Counted from the first letter of the stretch, positions 42,721 through 51,867 are shown. The stretch: DNA of 64,000 bases from CAVSXS01 sp963767715 (GCA_963767715.1 CAVYFA010000017.1:1-64000), one strand, 5' to 3'. The notes: generated from the letters alone by a model not told the origin. Translations and numbers: made by a program.

Positions 42721-44559
42721 GTGCTTGTTACGGACGATGATAAAGATACGGCACTATTGCGAGGGATGCCGGCAATAAATGCTCGGTCGATATCGGCACA
42801 GCCCAGCTCCTCAAGTGCTGGTCACGACCTGTGGCGTAACTACTGGCGATCGCAAAGACAGCCATGGCGTACCGAAGCTGAGATCGAGAAAGAGCGCCAG
42901 TTGGAGCTTGATCGGTACAAGGCAGCGCGTCCCGCTACGGAGTTGGCACGCTATCCTTTCACAGGCGTCCGGCTCAGGCGTGCCGATATAGAATGGCTGC
43001 TGGCATCCGATGGGGATCACCTGGATGCGGCAAACCTGGGCGACGGATCGCAAAGCGCAACCGAAGGGCTCGATCTCCGAGGGGCCGACCTGCGCAAGGG
43101 GCACCTGGGAGGTCTCCCATTAACGGGCATGCAAGGCGGCCTCTTGGAGGATGAGTGGCTGCTCGCTAGCGACACGCAGCGCGAACTGGCGGCGGTTCAT
43201 TTAGAGAGAACGGACCTGCGCGGTGCGCACCTGGAGGGCGCGGTTCTCTGCGGTGCGCACCTGGAGGAGGCGGATTTGCGTGACGCTCACCTGGAAGGGG
43301 CCGATCTCAGTGGTGCGCATCTGTCGGGTGCCAACTTCGCTAGAGCTCACCTGGAGGGCGCAGTGCTCTGCCAGGCCCACCTGGAAGGTGTGAGAAATTT
43401 TCCCAAGCCCGCCAATCTGCGCGGCGCCTGCTTCGATAGCGCGACCCGGCTCGAAGGAGTTACGCTGGGAGATGAGCAATTCGGTCACGTGCGGTTAGCA
43501 GACGTACACTGGGGAAATGTCAACCTTGCAGTGGTAGATTGGGCCCAGATAGATAGGCTGGGTGATGAGGACGAGATCCAATGGCAATTGCCTGTCGAGT
43601 ACCAGTACGCGATCAGGGCTAATCACCAGGTTGCTGCTGCGCTACAAGCCCAGGGCCTGCGCGCAGATGCAGACTATTTTGCCTATCGTGCGCACGTGTG
43701 CCAGTGTTTCATGCGCCCTCACCAGGCGATTCTGCCTATCGTGCTGCGTGTCTTTGTGCGAGAGCGAATGCCTTTACCAAAGGTATTACTGCGACTGGAG
43801 GAGCGACGGCAGGGACAGCGGATGCCCCGCCATCCGCTCAGGATAGCTCTGCTCTGGTTGCTTCCGTTGCTATCCGCATTGATAGCCATGGCTCTACTCG
43901 AGCCTCTATTGCTGGTAGCTCTGCTTGCAGTGGGCATACTATTGTTTCTGGCGGTGCTGCCTACGATGAGGAAACGCAGGCTGCGGCCGCTAGAGTACAA
44001 GCGGTCTCAGGAGCCGCTCCCCCCACCTGGTCTTCAATCCCAGCGCCGGCGTCGCAGGCAGCAATGGCTCTTGCTGCTGGGGTTTCTATTGGGAATGCCA
44101 AAGTCTCAGTTGCCGCTACTGCTTGCTCCTGGTCCGGCAGGGTTCCTGCATATGCCCTTGCCCGGAAGGATAGAGTCGCGTTTGAGAAATCATCCTGTGC
44201 CGGCAATGGTATTCGCCGCGCTCCTGATACTTTTGCTGCTCATTGACGATACGCTGCTGTGCTACGGGCGCTTCATATTCTCTTTAGTGCCCGGCGTACT
44301 CGCCGGTTACGGATATAAGCCGTTGCGGAGCGTTTGCTGGTACGTAGTTGTCGTCTCAGGCTGCGCCGCGCTCTACTACGCGTTCGGGCACCTAGCTATG
44401 CAATCGGCGTTCATGCTTAGCCTGACCTCATTTCACGGGTACGGGTTCTTCGTTGGAAACCAGGCGATCGCGTGGGGTGCGAAAGTAGAGGCGGTGATAG
44501 GGCTGGTTATCGAGGTCAGTTTCGTTGTGACCCTGATGCGAAGCCTTCTCAGCAAGTGA
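42721..44559 (+). CDS. Pentapeptide-repeat protein with C-terminal channel-like pore
   Basis: About 612 residues. Residues ~155-235 are regular pentapeptide repeats, dominated by units such as GAHLEGA, EADLRD and GADLSG. A linker segment (AALQAQGLRADADYFAYRAHVCQ) follows, then two pairs of hydrophobic helices (near 375-415 and 445-470). The last ~100 residues have the order TM, pore-like loop, TM: SVCWYVVVVSGCAALYYAF, SLTSFHGYGFF, VEAVIGLVIEVSFVVTL, as in two-TM ion channels, but with HGYGFF rather than TVGYGD. The start is a GTG at 42721 after GAGAGGA; a GTG at 42688 is possible. Nothing shows why it lies in this locus. Confidence 0.75.
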   Translation: MLVTDDDKDTALLRGMPAINARSISAQPSSSSAGHDLWRNYWRSQRQPWRTEAEIEKERQLELDRYKAARPATELARYPFTGVRLRRADIEWLLASDGDHLDAANLGDGSQSATEGLDLRGADLRKGHLGGLPLTGMQGGLLEDEWLLASDTQRELAAVHLERTDLRGAHLEGAVLCGAHLEEADLRDAHLEGADLSGAHLSGANFARAHLEGAVLCQAHLEGVRNFPKPANLRGACFDSATRLEGVTLGDEQFGHVRLADVHWGNVNLAVVDWAQIDRLGDEDEIQWQLPVEYQYAIRANHQVAAALQAQGLRADADYFAYRAHVCQCFMRPHQAILPIVLRVFVRERMPLPKVLLRLEERRQGQRMPRHPLRIALLWLLPLLSALIAMALLEPLLLVALLAVGILLFLAVLPTMRKRRLRPLEYKRSQEPLPPPGLQSQRRRRRQQWLLLLGFLLGMPKSQLPLLLAPGPAGFLHMPLPGRIESRLRNHPVPAMVFAALLILLLLIDDTLLCYGRFIFSLVPGVLAGYGYKPLRSVCWYVVVVSGCAALYYAFGHLAMQSAFMLSLTSFHGYGFFVGNQAIAWGAKVEAVIGLVIEVSFVVTLMRSLLSK

Positions 44560-44658
44560 GGGCTGGGCTACGTAACTCAGGATTTCTCCGTCTGCGGATA
44601 ACACCGGGACGCAGTGGAGACGATACGTTTGTAGGAGAGAGCGAGAGGAAAGAATCTC

Positions 44659-45517
44659 ATGTTTGACCCGCGTGATGCTTTTGAACGCTGCTACTGGCAT
44701 TACGATTTCAAAGCGTCCTCTATCGATGGCACAGCTTATCAAGCTGGGAAGCATCGATGCAGAGACGGCAGCGCTTGTCTGGCTGATGATAGAAAGAGGA
44801 GCATCGTTTACCATAGCCGGCCCGACTGATCCGAGGCCCGGCGCAGGCAAAACGACCGTGTTAAACGCAGTCTTTCAGTTTCTGCCTCAAGAGGCGGCAC
44901 TTGTCTACACCGTTGGCTGCTACGAGGATTTCGCCTTCACCCATCAGCCTGGTATCGATCCGGCCGCCACCTATGTTCTTTGCAACGAAATAAGCGATCA
45001 TCAGCCTTTCTATATGTGGGGGCGAGTTGCCAGGCGCTTTTTAACGCTTCCCACACAGGGGTATCATATTGCTACGAGCGTGCATGCTGATACCATTGAT
45101 GACGTTATCTATCTATATCAGCGTGAATTGCGCCTGGGCTCTGAAGCCATACGCAGCCTGGGGCTTATTGTGAATATCGGGCTGGTTGGGGAAGGTGCCA
45201 GCCCACTGCGCCGCTGGCTTTCCGTGCACTTCTTGCAGCCCAAACCTGGCACGGAGCATCCATATACCCTTGTGCCACTTTCCCTATGGAGCGAGCAGGA
45301 AGATACTTTTGAACATTCCTACCACTCGAATCTTGACGAGCTGGCAGAATGGGCCAGGCTTACTCCAGAAGGGTTCATTGCCGCTGTCAGGGCGCGAACT
45401 GAATGCTTGCAAGGATTAGCGCGCGCAGGACATACCAGCATGGATCAGATGTACGATGCGATCAGCGAACTGAGAAAACAAGGCCTTGCAATAGACAGGC
45501 AGTTGCAGCTTTCTTGA
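44659..45517 (+). CDS. P-loop ATPase (type II/IV secretion ATPase-like), N-terminus frameshifted
   Basis: The open frame from the TTG at 44663 gives 284 residues with a P-loop GPTDPRPGAGKTTVLNA, then a modest RecA-like domain (ALVYTVGCYEDF; TYVLCNEISDHQPFYMWG; GYHIATSVHADT), similar to the ATPase core of CpaF/PilT-like proteins, but shorter. The true beginning seems to be the ATG at 44659, which has GAGAGGAAAG 7 nt upstream and reads MFDPRDAFERCYWHYDFK. That frame must gain one base-skip near the AAA at 44710-44712 to continue into RPLSMAQLIKLG. Either the gene carries a one-base insertion or the sequence has an error. Function in the locus is not known. Confidence 0.7.
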
Positions 45518-45533
45518 AAAGATGGAGGAAATA

Positions 45534-46712
45534 ATGAGCACCTATCATTCTCCACCATGGCCGCAGCAGGGGTCCTATGCCTCTTCGCGCGACCTTCTTC
45601 GGGAGCAGGGAACGATGTCGCTAACTGAACAGGATACGAGGCCAATGCCGGTTCTGACGGGGCCACCTCGGAGGCAAAAGAGAAGGAAGCGTCGATTGCT
45701 TATCGCGCTGAGTATCATCGGCCTGGTGGTGATTCTGGCAGGAGGCGTGGGATTTTATATAATCCGTAAGTTGAATAAGCAAGCTCCTCTGCAATTACAA
45801 ACGATTGCCACTGTACCGGTCAGCAATCAGCCGAGCAGATTTGACTATGAAAGCCTGGATCAGAAAACAGGTCTGCTTTTCATTGCATACTCTGGAGCCA
45901 ATGCGGTGCTTATCTTCGATACAAGGTCGAACAAGGTTGTTGCCGAGGTTCCAGGTATCAAGGATGGTCATGGCATTGTGACTATTCCTGATCTGGGACG
46001 CGTCTATGTTTCTGCCGGCGGCACAAACGAGGTTGTTGCTATCGATGAACTGACGCATCGTATCCTGGCCAGGATACCAACAGGTGAAGGTCCCGATGGA
46101 AGTGCCTACGACCCGGTCGATCATAAGCTCTTCGTTTCTGATGAAGATGGTCATAGCGATACAGTGATCGATGTGCTCACAGAGAAGCAGATAGGCATTA
46201 TCCCACTGGGGGGTGAGGCGGGCAATACTCAGTATGACTCTGCCACCAACCGCATCTACGTCAATGTGCAGACGCTCACGCAACTGGTGGTTATCGATCC
46301 GAAAAGCGATAGTATTGTCGGGCGGTACCCGCTGCCGAGCACGGACTGCAATCACAATCACGGACTGAATATCGATGCTGCCCAGAGAGTGGCCTTGATT
46401 GCCTGTGATGTCAGCAATACACTGCTGATGGTCGATTTGAACAATTTGAAGGTGCTTGATACTGCCGCTTTAGGAACTGGACCCGATGTACTGGCGTTCG
46501 ACAGTGGCCGGAACATCCTCTATGTTGCATCTGAGAGCGGGATAGTATCCGTCTTCGAGATACGGTCAACGACCGTACACAGGCTGGCAGCGGGATACGT
46601 TGGTGTGCATGCACATACGATATCTGTAAACCTGCAAACACATGACATTTATCTGCCGCTGCAAAATGTCAACGGACAAGCAATCATTGAGGTGGCATTC
46701 TTCCAAACGTAG
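45534..46712 (+). CDS. Membrane-anchored YncE/YVTN-type beta-propeller protein
   Basis: A paralogue of the protein at 22747-23844. It has a cytosolic Pro/Arg-rich N-terminus, one TM (LLIALSIIGLVVILAGGVGFYII, about 55-77) and a seven-bladed YVTN propeller (RFDYESLDQKTGLLFIAYSG; DGSAYDPVDHKLFVSDEDGH; NRIYVNVQTLTQLVVIDPKS; DCNHNHGLNID; GPDVLAFDSGRNILYVASES). The start at 45534 has GGAGGA 6 nt upstream and is preferred to the upstream GTG-type reading at 45522. The two propellers bracket the polysaccharide locus, which supports a shared extracytoplasmic role, perhaps recognition of the polymer. Confidence 0.85.
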   Translation: MSTYHSPPWPQQGSYASSRDLLREQGTMSLTEQDTRPMPVLTGPPRRQKRRKRRLLIALSIIGLVVILAGGVGFYIIRKLNKQAPLQLQTIATVPVSNQPSRFDYESLDQKTGLLFIAYSGANAVLIFDTRSNKVVAEVPGIKDGHGIVTIPDLGRVYVSAGGTNEVVAIDELTHRILARIPTGEGPDGSAYDPVDHKLFVSDEDGHSDTVIDVLTEKQIGIIPLGGEAGNTQYDSATNRIYVNVQTLTQLVVIDPKSDSIVGRYPLPSTDCNHNHGLNIDAAQRVALIACDVSNTLLMVDLNNLKVLDTAALGTGPDVLAFDSGRNILYVASESGIVSVFEIRSTTVHRLAAGYVGVHAHTISVNLQTHDIYLPLQNVNGQAIIEVAFFQT

Positions 46713-46735
46713 CATAGAGTCAAATGTCAGGTGAG

Positions 46736-46767
46736 AAGTAAGGGCGCCCTCAAGCGCGTCCTTACTT
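46736..46767 (+). terminator. Hairpin between the propeller and GT4 genes
   Basis: AAGTAAGGGCGC (46736-46747) pairs with GCGTCCTTACTT (46756-46767) over 12 bp, including one G-T pair, around an 8-nt loop. A short TTGTC follows rather than a T-run, so it may end or attenuate transcription. Confidence 0.5.
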
Positions 46768-46801
46768 GTCGATCCGCATTTATGCGAAGGAAAGGTAACC
46801 G

Positions 46802-48058
46802 ATGCGTATTCTGATGTTGAGCAACCTCTACCCGCCCTATGCAGCGGGAGGGGCGGAAATCCTGGCGAGCGATATCGCGGCCGGGTTAGAGCGGCTCGGG
46901 CACGAGGTTCTGGTGCTAACCAGTTCGCATGGCCTTAACCAGGCGAAGCAGGACGGGCGCGTTTGGCGAATATTGCGAGAATTTCCGGTCGCTCATTTTA
47001 ATCAGAGCCGTTCAATTGCACAGCAGTTCAATCAGCTCTACAGTTACTATCGGCGCTACCACTGTGCCGCGAACGCACGAGCATTGCGGCGCATTGTTTC
47101 AGCAGTCAAACCGGATGTCCTGTATGTTTGGGAGATTACCGGCATCGGTGTGACCTCGCTCCTTAAATCGATAAGGACTCTGAACATACCCACGGTTTTC
47201 CACCTGGGGAGTTACTGGCTGCTCTATGCCGGCTCACCCGAAACTGAACAATCCCGCCTGCGCTTACGTAAGCTGAAGCGATGGCTGATTGGTAGCTTTC
47301 CAACGCCCCGGGCGGCATCATTCATCGCAGTGAGTGAAACCGTCAAACGAAAATACGTTGAAGCAGGCTTCAACCCTGAAAGCATCGAAACCATTTACAA
47401 CGGCATCGACCCGCTTTTTTTCGATGTGCCGCTGGCGGGGCGAGCAGCCGTAAAAGAACGCTATAGCTTGCTCTTCACCGGGCGCCTGCGCCTTGAAAAA
47501 GGCGTTTTCGTCATCCTCAAAGCGCTTGATTTGCTGCTGCATCAGGCCAGGGGAGCATTCTCAGTTCACCTCAACATTTTTGGTAGCGGTGACAAGGTAT
47601 ATATTGACGAGCTACAAACCTTCCTGCGCGAGAGGAATTTAGAAGAAGTAGTTACCTTCTATGGGTGGATTCCTCAACAAGAACTGCTTGCCTTTTACGA
47701 CTCCTCGGATATCATGCTCGTCCCCTCACTCTGGCAAGAGCCGTTTGGCCTCGTAGTGGCGGAGGCAATGGCTCGAGGTTTACCTGTAATCGCATCTGAT
47801 ATAGGAGGGCCGGCGGAAATTATCACCCATGAGGTGGACGGCATCCTGGTTGCTCCAGGAGACGAACGTGCGCTTGCAGAAGCGATGAAACAACTCCTGA
47901 TGAATCCACAGAAGCGCAGGCAACTCGGCCAGGCGGCGAGGAAAGCTGTTGAGGAGCGCTTCACCATCGAGGAGAATGCCAGGCGAGTAGAGCAGCACTT
48001 GCAGCGAGTTGTACAGGGGGTAGGGTGCCCTGCCTTCAGTATAGCATTACAACAGTAA
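46802..48058 (+). CDS. Glycosyltransferase family 4 protein
   Basis: A 418-residue enzyme with the best-conserved GT4 signature of the locus: N-terminal MRILMLSNLYPPYAAGGAEI (glycine-rich acceptor loop), YSLLFTGRLRLEKGVFVIL at the donor domain, and SLWQEPFGLVVAEAMARGLPVIASDIGGPAEII with both Glu of EX7E. An AAAGGTAACCG precedes the ATG. It probably ends the run of GT genes of the locus. About 210 bp follow before the next gene, with a repeat promoter in them. Confidence 0.92.
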   Translation: MRILMLSNLYPPYAAGGAEILASDIAAGLERLGHEVLVLTSSHGLNQAKQDGRVWRILREFPVAHFNQSRSIAQQFNQLYSYYRRYHCAANARALRRIVSAVKPDVLYVWEITGIGVTSLLKSIRTLNIPTVFHLGSYWLLYAGSPETEQSRLRLRKLKRWLIGSFPTPRAASFIAVSETVKRKYVEAGFNPESIETIYNGIDPLFFDVPLAGRAAVKERYSLLFTGRLRLEKGVFVILKALDLLLHQARGAFSVHLNIFGSGDKVYIDELQTFLRERNLEEVVTFYGWIPQQELLAFYDSSDIMLVPSLWQEPFGLVVAEAMARGLPVIASDIGGPAEIITHEVDGILVAPGDERALAEAMKQLLMNPQKRRQLGQAARKAVEERFTIEENARRVEQHLQRVVQGVGCPAFSIALQQ

Positions 48059-48121
48059 CCCGCCAATGACGCGTATCTCCTCATCCCCTCAAATGCTGTT
48101 CAGTTCAATATGTACACGTCT

Positions 48122-48178
48122 TTTTACCAAAACATAACCGATTCTTAACACGCTGCACACCTCTCTGCCAATTATGCC
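48122..48178 (+). promoter_or_regulatory. PHO-box-like repeat promoter before the FAD oxidoreductase gene
   Basis: TTTTACC (48122), CATAACC (48133) and CTTAACA (48144) start exactly 11 bp apart with 4-bp spacers. TATGCC (48173-48178) is 22 nt after the last one; TATGCT at 48184 is a second possible -10. Confidence 0.55.
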
Positions 48179-48267
48179 TATGCTATGCTCAATGCTAACC
48201 TATAAAAATGATGGGCCAGGCGAACGTCAAAGCGCCTGGTAGGGTATTTGAGAACCCTCTATAAGTT

Positions 48268-49455
48268 GTGGCTAAGGAACATAATGAAGTGAAGTATAAC
48301 AAGTCTACAGTCATTATTGGCGCGGGTCCTTATGGACTCTCCATCGCAGCGCATCTCGCGTCAAATAACCTTCCCGTGCGTATCCTGGGGAAACCAATGG
48401 AGTTCTGGCAGAAAATGCCCCCGAAGATGTATCTGAAATCCTTCTGGAGTGCTGTCAGCCTCTCCTATCCGAAGGGCAAATATAGTATTAATGAGTATGC
48501 GGCGGCCACTCATACGTGTGAGCAAAGGCCGATCCCGCTTCCTTATTTTCTCGACTATTGTCGCTGGTTCCAGAAACAAGCCGTTCCAGAGATTGATCCC
48601 ACTTACGTACAATCATTGAAGCGTGATGGCCGGGTCTTCCGGCTCGACCTTGTAGATGGGCGAACCATTGAGGCCAGTAATGTCGTTGTTGCCACCGGCA
48701 TCGCCCCGTTTGCCCATATCCCGGAGTATGCACGCGATCTTCATCCTACCCTTGCATCACATACGCAGGCACATACAGACCTGTCAGAATTCGCGGGGCG
48801 AAATGTACTCGTAGTAGGGAGGGGTCAGAGTGCGCTCGAATATGCTGCATTGTTGCATGAAGCGGGCGCTTCGGTGGAGGTCGTTGCGCGCGGGCCCATC
48901 ATCTGGATTAATCGCAAGCTCTATGATCGCGTCGGCCCGGCCAGGCATATCTTCTATCCACCGAGTGATGTTGGCCCTCCCGGTATCAATTGGCTGGTCT
49001 CCTTCCCACTCATTTTCAGTCGCTTTTCTGAAAAGACCAGATATGTGATGGACCGGCGTGCCGTACGCCCTGCCGGAGCGCAATGGTTACGTCCTCGAGT
49101 AGAGGGAAAGGTTCGTTTGACTCCTGATACAGAGATCGTCAAGGCCATACCTCTCGGAGAGGGACTGCGCTGCGAATTAAGCGACGGGACGATACGTGAG
49201 ATAGACCACTTGCTTCTTGGGACGGGCTATGAGGCGCACCTTGATAAGCTCACATTTATTGATGCTGATTTGCGCCGCCAGGTGCGGGATAAGGATGGCT
49301 ATCCCTTGCAGAATGCATGGTTTGAGTCGAGTGTATCCCACCTCTACTTTGTTGGAGCTTTAGCAGGATATACATTCGGCCCACTTTGCCGATTTGTGGT
49401 AGGGGCGGGTAGTGCTGCAAAGCAAATCTCCCGTCATATTGCACAGTGTGCCTGA
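48268..49455 (+). CDS. FAD-dependent NAD(P)-binding oxidoreductase (monooxygenase-like)
   Basis: A two-dinucleotide-fold flavoprotein of 395 residues. The FAD-binding GxGxxG is VIIGAGPYGLSIAAHL (residues 15-30), the ATG motif is VVVATGIAPFAHIPEYA, and the NAD(P) fold is VLVVGRGQSALEYAALLHEAGASVEVV. The order and the PKMYLKSFWSAVSLSYP region are like N-hydroxylating or Baeyer-Villiger monooxygenase relatives (PF13454/PF13738-type). The start is a GTG without a strong ribosome site. It leads a unit with the ATP-grasp gene 88 nt downstream, a pairing that could modify an amino or carboxyl group in a precursor; the substrate is unknown. Confidence 0.85.
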   Translation: MAKEHNEVKYNKSTVIIGAGPYGLSIAAHLASNNLPVRILGKPMEFWQKMPPKMYLKSFWSAVSLSYPKGKYSINEYAAATHTCEQRPIPLPYFLDYCRWFQKQAVPEIDPTYVQSLKRDGRVFRLDLVDGRTIEASNVVVATGIAPFAHIPEYARDLHPTLASHTQAHTDLSEFAGRNVLVVGRGQSALEYAALLHEAGASVEVVARGPIIWINRKLYDRVGPARHIFYPPSDVGPPGINWLVSFPLIFSRFSEKTRYVMDRRAVRPAGAQWLRPRVEGKVRLTPDTEIVKAIPLGEGLRCELSDGTIREIDHLLLGTGYEAHLDKLTFIDADLRRQVRDKDGYPLQNAWFESSVSHLYFVGALAGYTFGPLCRFVVGAGSAAKQISRHIAQCA

Positions 49456-49543
49456 AGAGCCCGTAGGGACGCAATCAGGGAATTGTCTTGCCATGGGAGG
49501 GATGGGGCGCATGTGGTCGGGGTGATGAAAAGAGGTATACGTA

Positions 49544-50786
49544 ATGCGTCGTCAAAGAATGCCAGGTGCTGTTCTACTTGGCAGTGACTTCAAAGCGCTG
49601 GGGGTCGCGCGAAGCCTGGGCCAGAGAGGCATACCATGCGTGGTAATTGATAACATACCACGTTCAGCCTGGTTCTCGCGCTATATCGTCAAGCGTTTTC
49701 GATGGCATGACCAGATGGATGATGCTGAATTTGTCTCTTTTCTCCTGAACGTCGGGAAGCAACATCGATTGGAACGATGGGTGCTTTTTCCAATGCAGGA
49801 CGAAGCAGTGCAGCTCGTCGCATGCAATACGCAATCACTCGGGCAGGTTTACACGCTCGTCACCCAGGAATGGGAGATTGTGCGGTGGGCGATTGATAAG
49901 CGCTATACGTACCGAATGGCCCAGGAAAGCGGCGTTCCGTATCCCAGGACCTACTATCCCGCCAGCGAGGACGAGCTTGCCGCAATCGATGCTCCTTTTC
50001 CCTTGATTATCAAACCCGCCATCTCCGTACGCTTACAATCCAGCGCGCGTCTCAAGGCCCTCCCTGCGCACTCTCTGGATGAGCTGCTCGAACAATACCG
50101 GCGAGCAAAGGAAAGCATCTCTTCTGATGAGATCATGCTTCAGGAGATTATTCCTGGGGATGGGAGAACACAGTATTCGCTGGCCGCTTTTTGCGAAGAG
50201 GGACGCATACTTAAGAGTATGACTGCCCGGCGCAGGCGCCAATACCCTATTGATTATGGACTTGGCAGTAGTTTCGTCGAAGCCATATCCGTCGCCAGCC
50301 ATCCTGGAACCTGCCGAAAAGCTCCTCGCCTACATGCGCGTCTCCGGTATGGTAGAGGTTGAGTTCAAGTTTGACGAACGTGACCGCCAGTACAAGCTGC
50401 TCGACATTAACCTCCGCCCCTGGGGCTGGCATACCCTCTGCATTGCGTGTGGGCTGGACTTCTCCTATATTCAATACTGCGCGGCTTTGCAGAACGTGGG
50501 GGCCAATTTATCGAGCCGATCGTCGATATATCAGCCACAAGACCAGGAAACTAATACAACAACACCGCGCTATGACTATCATTGGGTACGTATGCTCACA
50601 GATGTCCCGGCGGGGCTACAAGAGATACGGGCTGGCATTGCCACACCACATACGTACTTGCGCTCCCTGGCAGGCAAGACTGTCTTTTCTGTCCTCGACT
50701 GGCGCGATCCTTTACCCGCGCTTGGGGATCCCATGGTAGCCTTATCTCGCGCGATAAAGGCATTTGCCAAAAAGCACAGGCAATAA
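49544..50786 (+). pseudogene. ATP-grasp ligase (carboxylate-amine ligase type), frameshifted
   Basis: Two overlapping frames together make one ATP-grasp protein of about 413 residues. The first (49544-50362) has the preATP-grasp part LLGSDFKALGVARSLGQRGIPCVVID and the central PLIIKPAISVRLQSSARLKAL and EIMLQEIIPGD. The second carries GMVEVEFKFDERDRQYKLLDINLRPWGWHTLC, with the Mg-binding E and N of the catalytic site. The switch needs one extra base to be skipped near 50294-50300 (SVA|ILEPAEK). No poly-base run is obvious there. With a frame repair the gene looks functional, so this is a recent lesion or a sequence error. It follows the FAD oxidoreductase. Confidence 0.8.
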
Positions 50787-50835
50787 AACGCTCTATATTC
50801 AGGAGCTATACATACCCAGGGCAAGTTGCGCAAGA

Positions 50836-51744
50836 TCAACTTTCCTTTGCCTCTGTCGATTCTGCCGCGTCAGTTGTTCCTGTCGCCTCTGCTGTTTCGG
50901 TTACGTCTGGGGTCAGTGCCGCCTGCGCCGCCTCGCTGGCCTCCGCGGCGCTGACGAAGGCGCCTACCAGTGGAAGAGCTTCCTGGATGAGTTTCGCTGC
51001 CAGCTCAAAGGGGAACAGCTCTGTATTGATGAGCAGGTGATAAAGCTCTGGCCGATCCTGGTGCGAACCATAATGGCGGCGCAGGTAGGCCTCGTGCTCG
51101 TAATCGCGGTGTTCAACCATGCGCGCGGCCTCATCGCGGCTGATGTGCTGGTACTCCATCACGTTGGCGATGCGCTGTTCGAGGGGTGCGAAGATGTAGA
51201 TGTGCAGCGTGCGTGGTGAGTTGTGAAGCAAGAACTGTGAGCCGCGTCCGATAATCACAGCGTTTCCTTCTGTTGCCATCTCCAGGATTACGCGGCGCGT
51301 GAGGAGCCAGTAGACCAGTTCTTGCGAGTGTGCGGGCGGCTGTGTCGGGTTGAGCAGCGTTTCCACGTTGAGCGAGAAGAAGTTGCTCGATTGCAGCGCG
51401 TGCAGGACGTGGCGCACTATCCCCACCGTCTGCTCATCCAGGCGCGCCGCCTGCTCAGTATTGATGCCGAGCCGCCTGGCGACCTCCCCGATTATCTCGT
51501 GATCGAGATAGAGCAAGCCGGTTTCATTCGCGACCATGCGCCCGATCTCGGAGCCGCCGCTGCCGAACTGGCTGGAAATGGTCACGACCACGCGGCCCTC
51601 AGGTGGGACCCCTGAAGGTAAGGTCCTCTCCTCAGTATTGGGTGCGCGGCTGGAGGAGCGGGTTCTTTGCAGGGCCTGCCTGTCCTGGCGGCCTATTTTC
51701 GTTGAAGGGCTTTGCTGACCTCGACCACGAAACCGGTTGAGCAT
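50836..51744 (-). CDS. Cytidylate-kinase-like family protein
   Basis: A 302-residue member of the cytidylate kinase-like family (PF13189), relatives of CMP kinase found widely in Chloroflexota and Firmicutes. The P-loop region is VVVTISSQFGSGGSEIGRMVA, followed by GLLYLDHEIIGEVARRL, VIIGRGSQFLLHNSPRTLHIYIFAPLEQRI and SRDEAARMVEHRDYEHEAYLRRHYG, which are typical of the family. The first ~45 residues and the last ~40 (Ala/Glu/Thr-rich) are disordered. It converges on the ATP-grasp gene with 49 nt between stops, so it marks the right edge of the polysaccharide locus. Natural substrate unproven. Confidence 0.88.
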   Translation of the reverse strand: MLNRFRGRGQQSPSTKIGRQDRQALQRTRSSSRAPNTEERTLPSGVPPEGRVVVTISSQFGSGGSEIGRMVANETGLLYLDHEIIGEVARRLGINTEQAARLDEQTVGIVRHVLHALQSSNFFSLNVETLLNPTQPPAHSQELVYWLLTRRVILEMATEGNAVIIGRGSQFLLHNSPRTLHIYIFAPLEQRIANVMEYQHISRDEAARMVEHRDYEHEAYLRRHYGSHQDRPELYHLLINTELFPFELAAKLIQEALPLVGAFVSAAEASEAAQAALTPDVTETAEATGTTDAAESTEAKES

Positions 51745-51867
51745 TTCGTTTTTGTTGTCCTTGCTGTTCTAGATATGTCAGGAGGGCGATTTGTAGCACA
51801 AGTGTATCAGTAAAGCACCCAGGATTCTATCCCGAATTTCGCGATGCTTCATAGACAACGCGAAAAT

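Noticed and set aside
43150..43400. Tandem DNA repeats in the pentapeptide gene as a possible array
   Set aside because: Periodicity of 15/30 nt follows the pentapeptide code and is coding.
44663..44720. TTG at 44663 as the true start of the P-loop ATPase
   Set aside because: It lies 4 nt into a better-placed ATG frame and the residues it adds do not read like the family.
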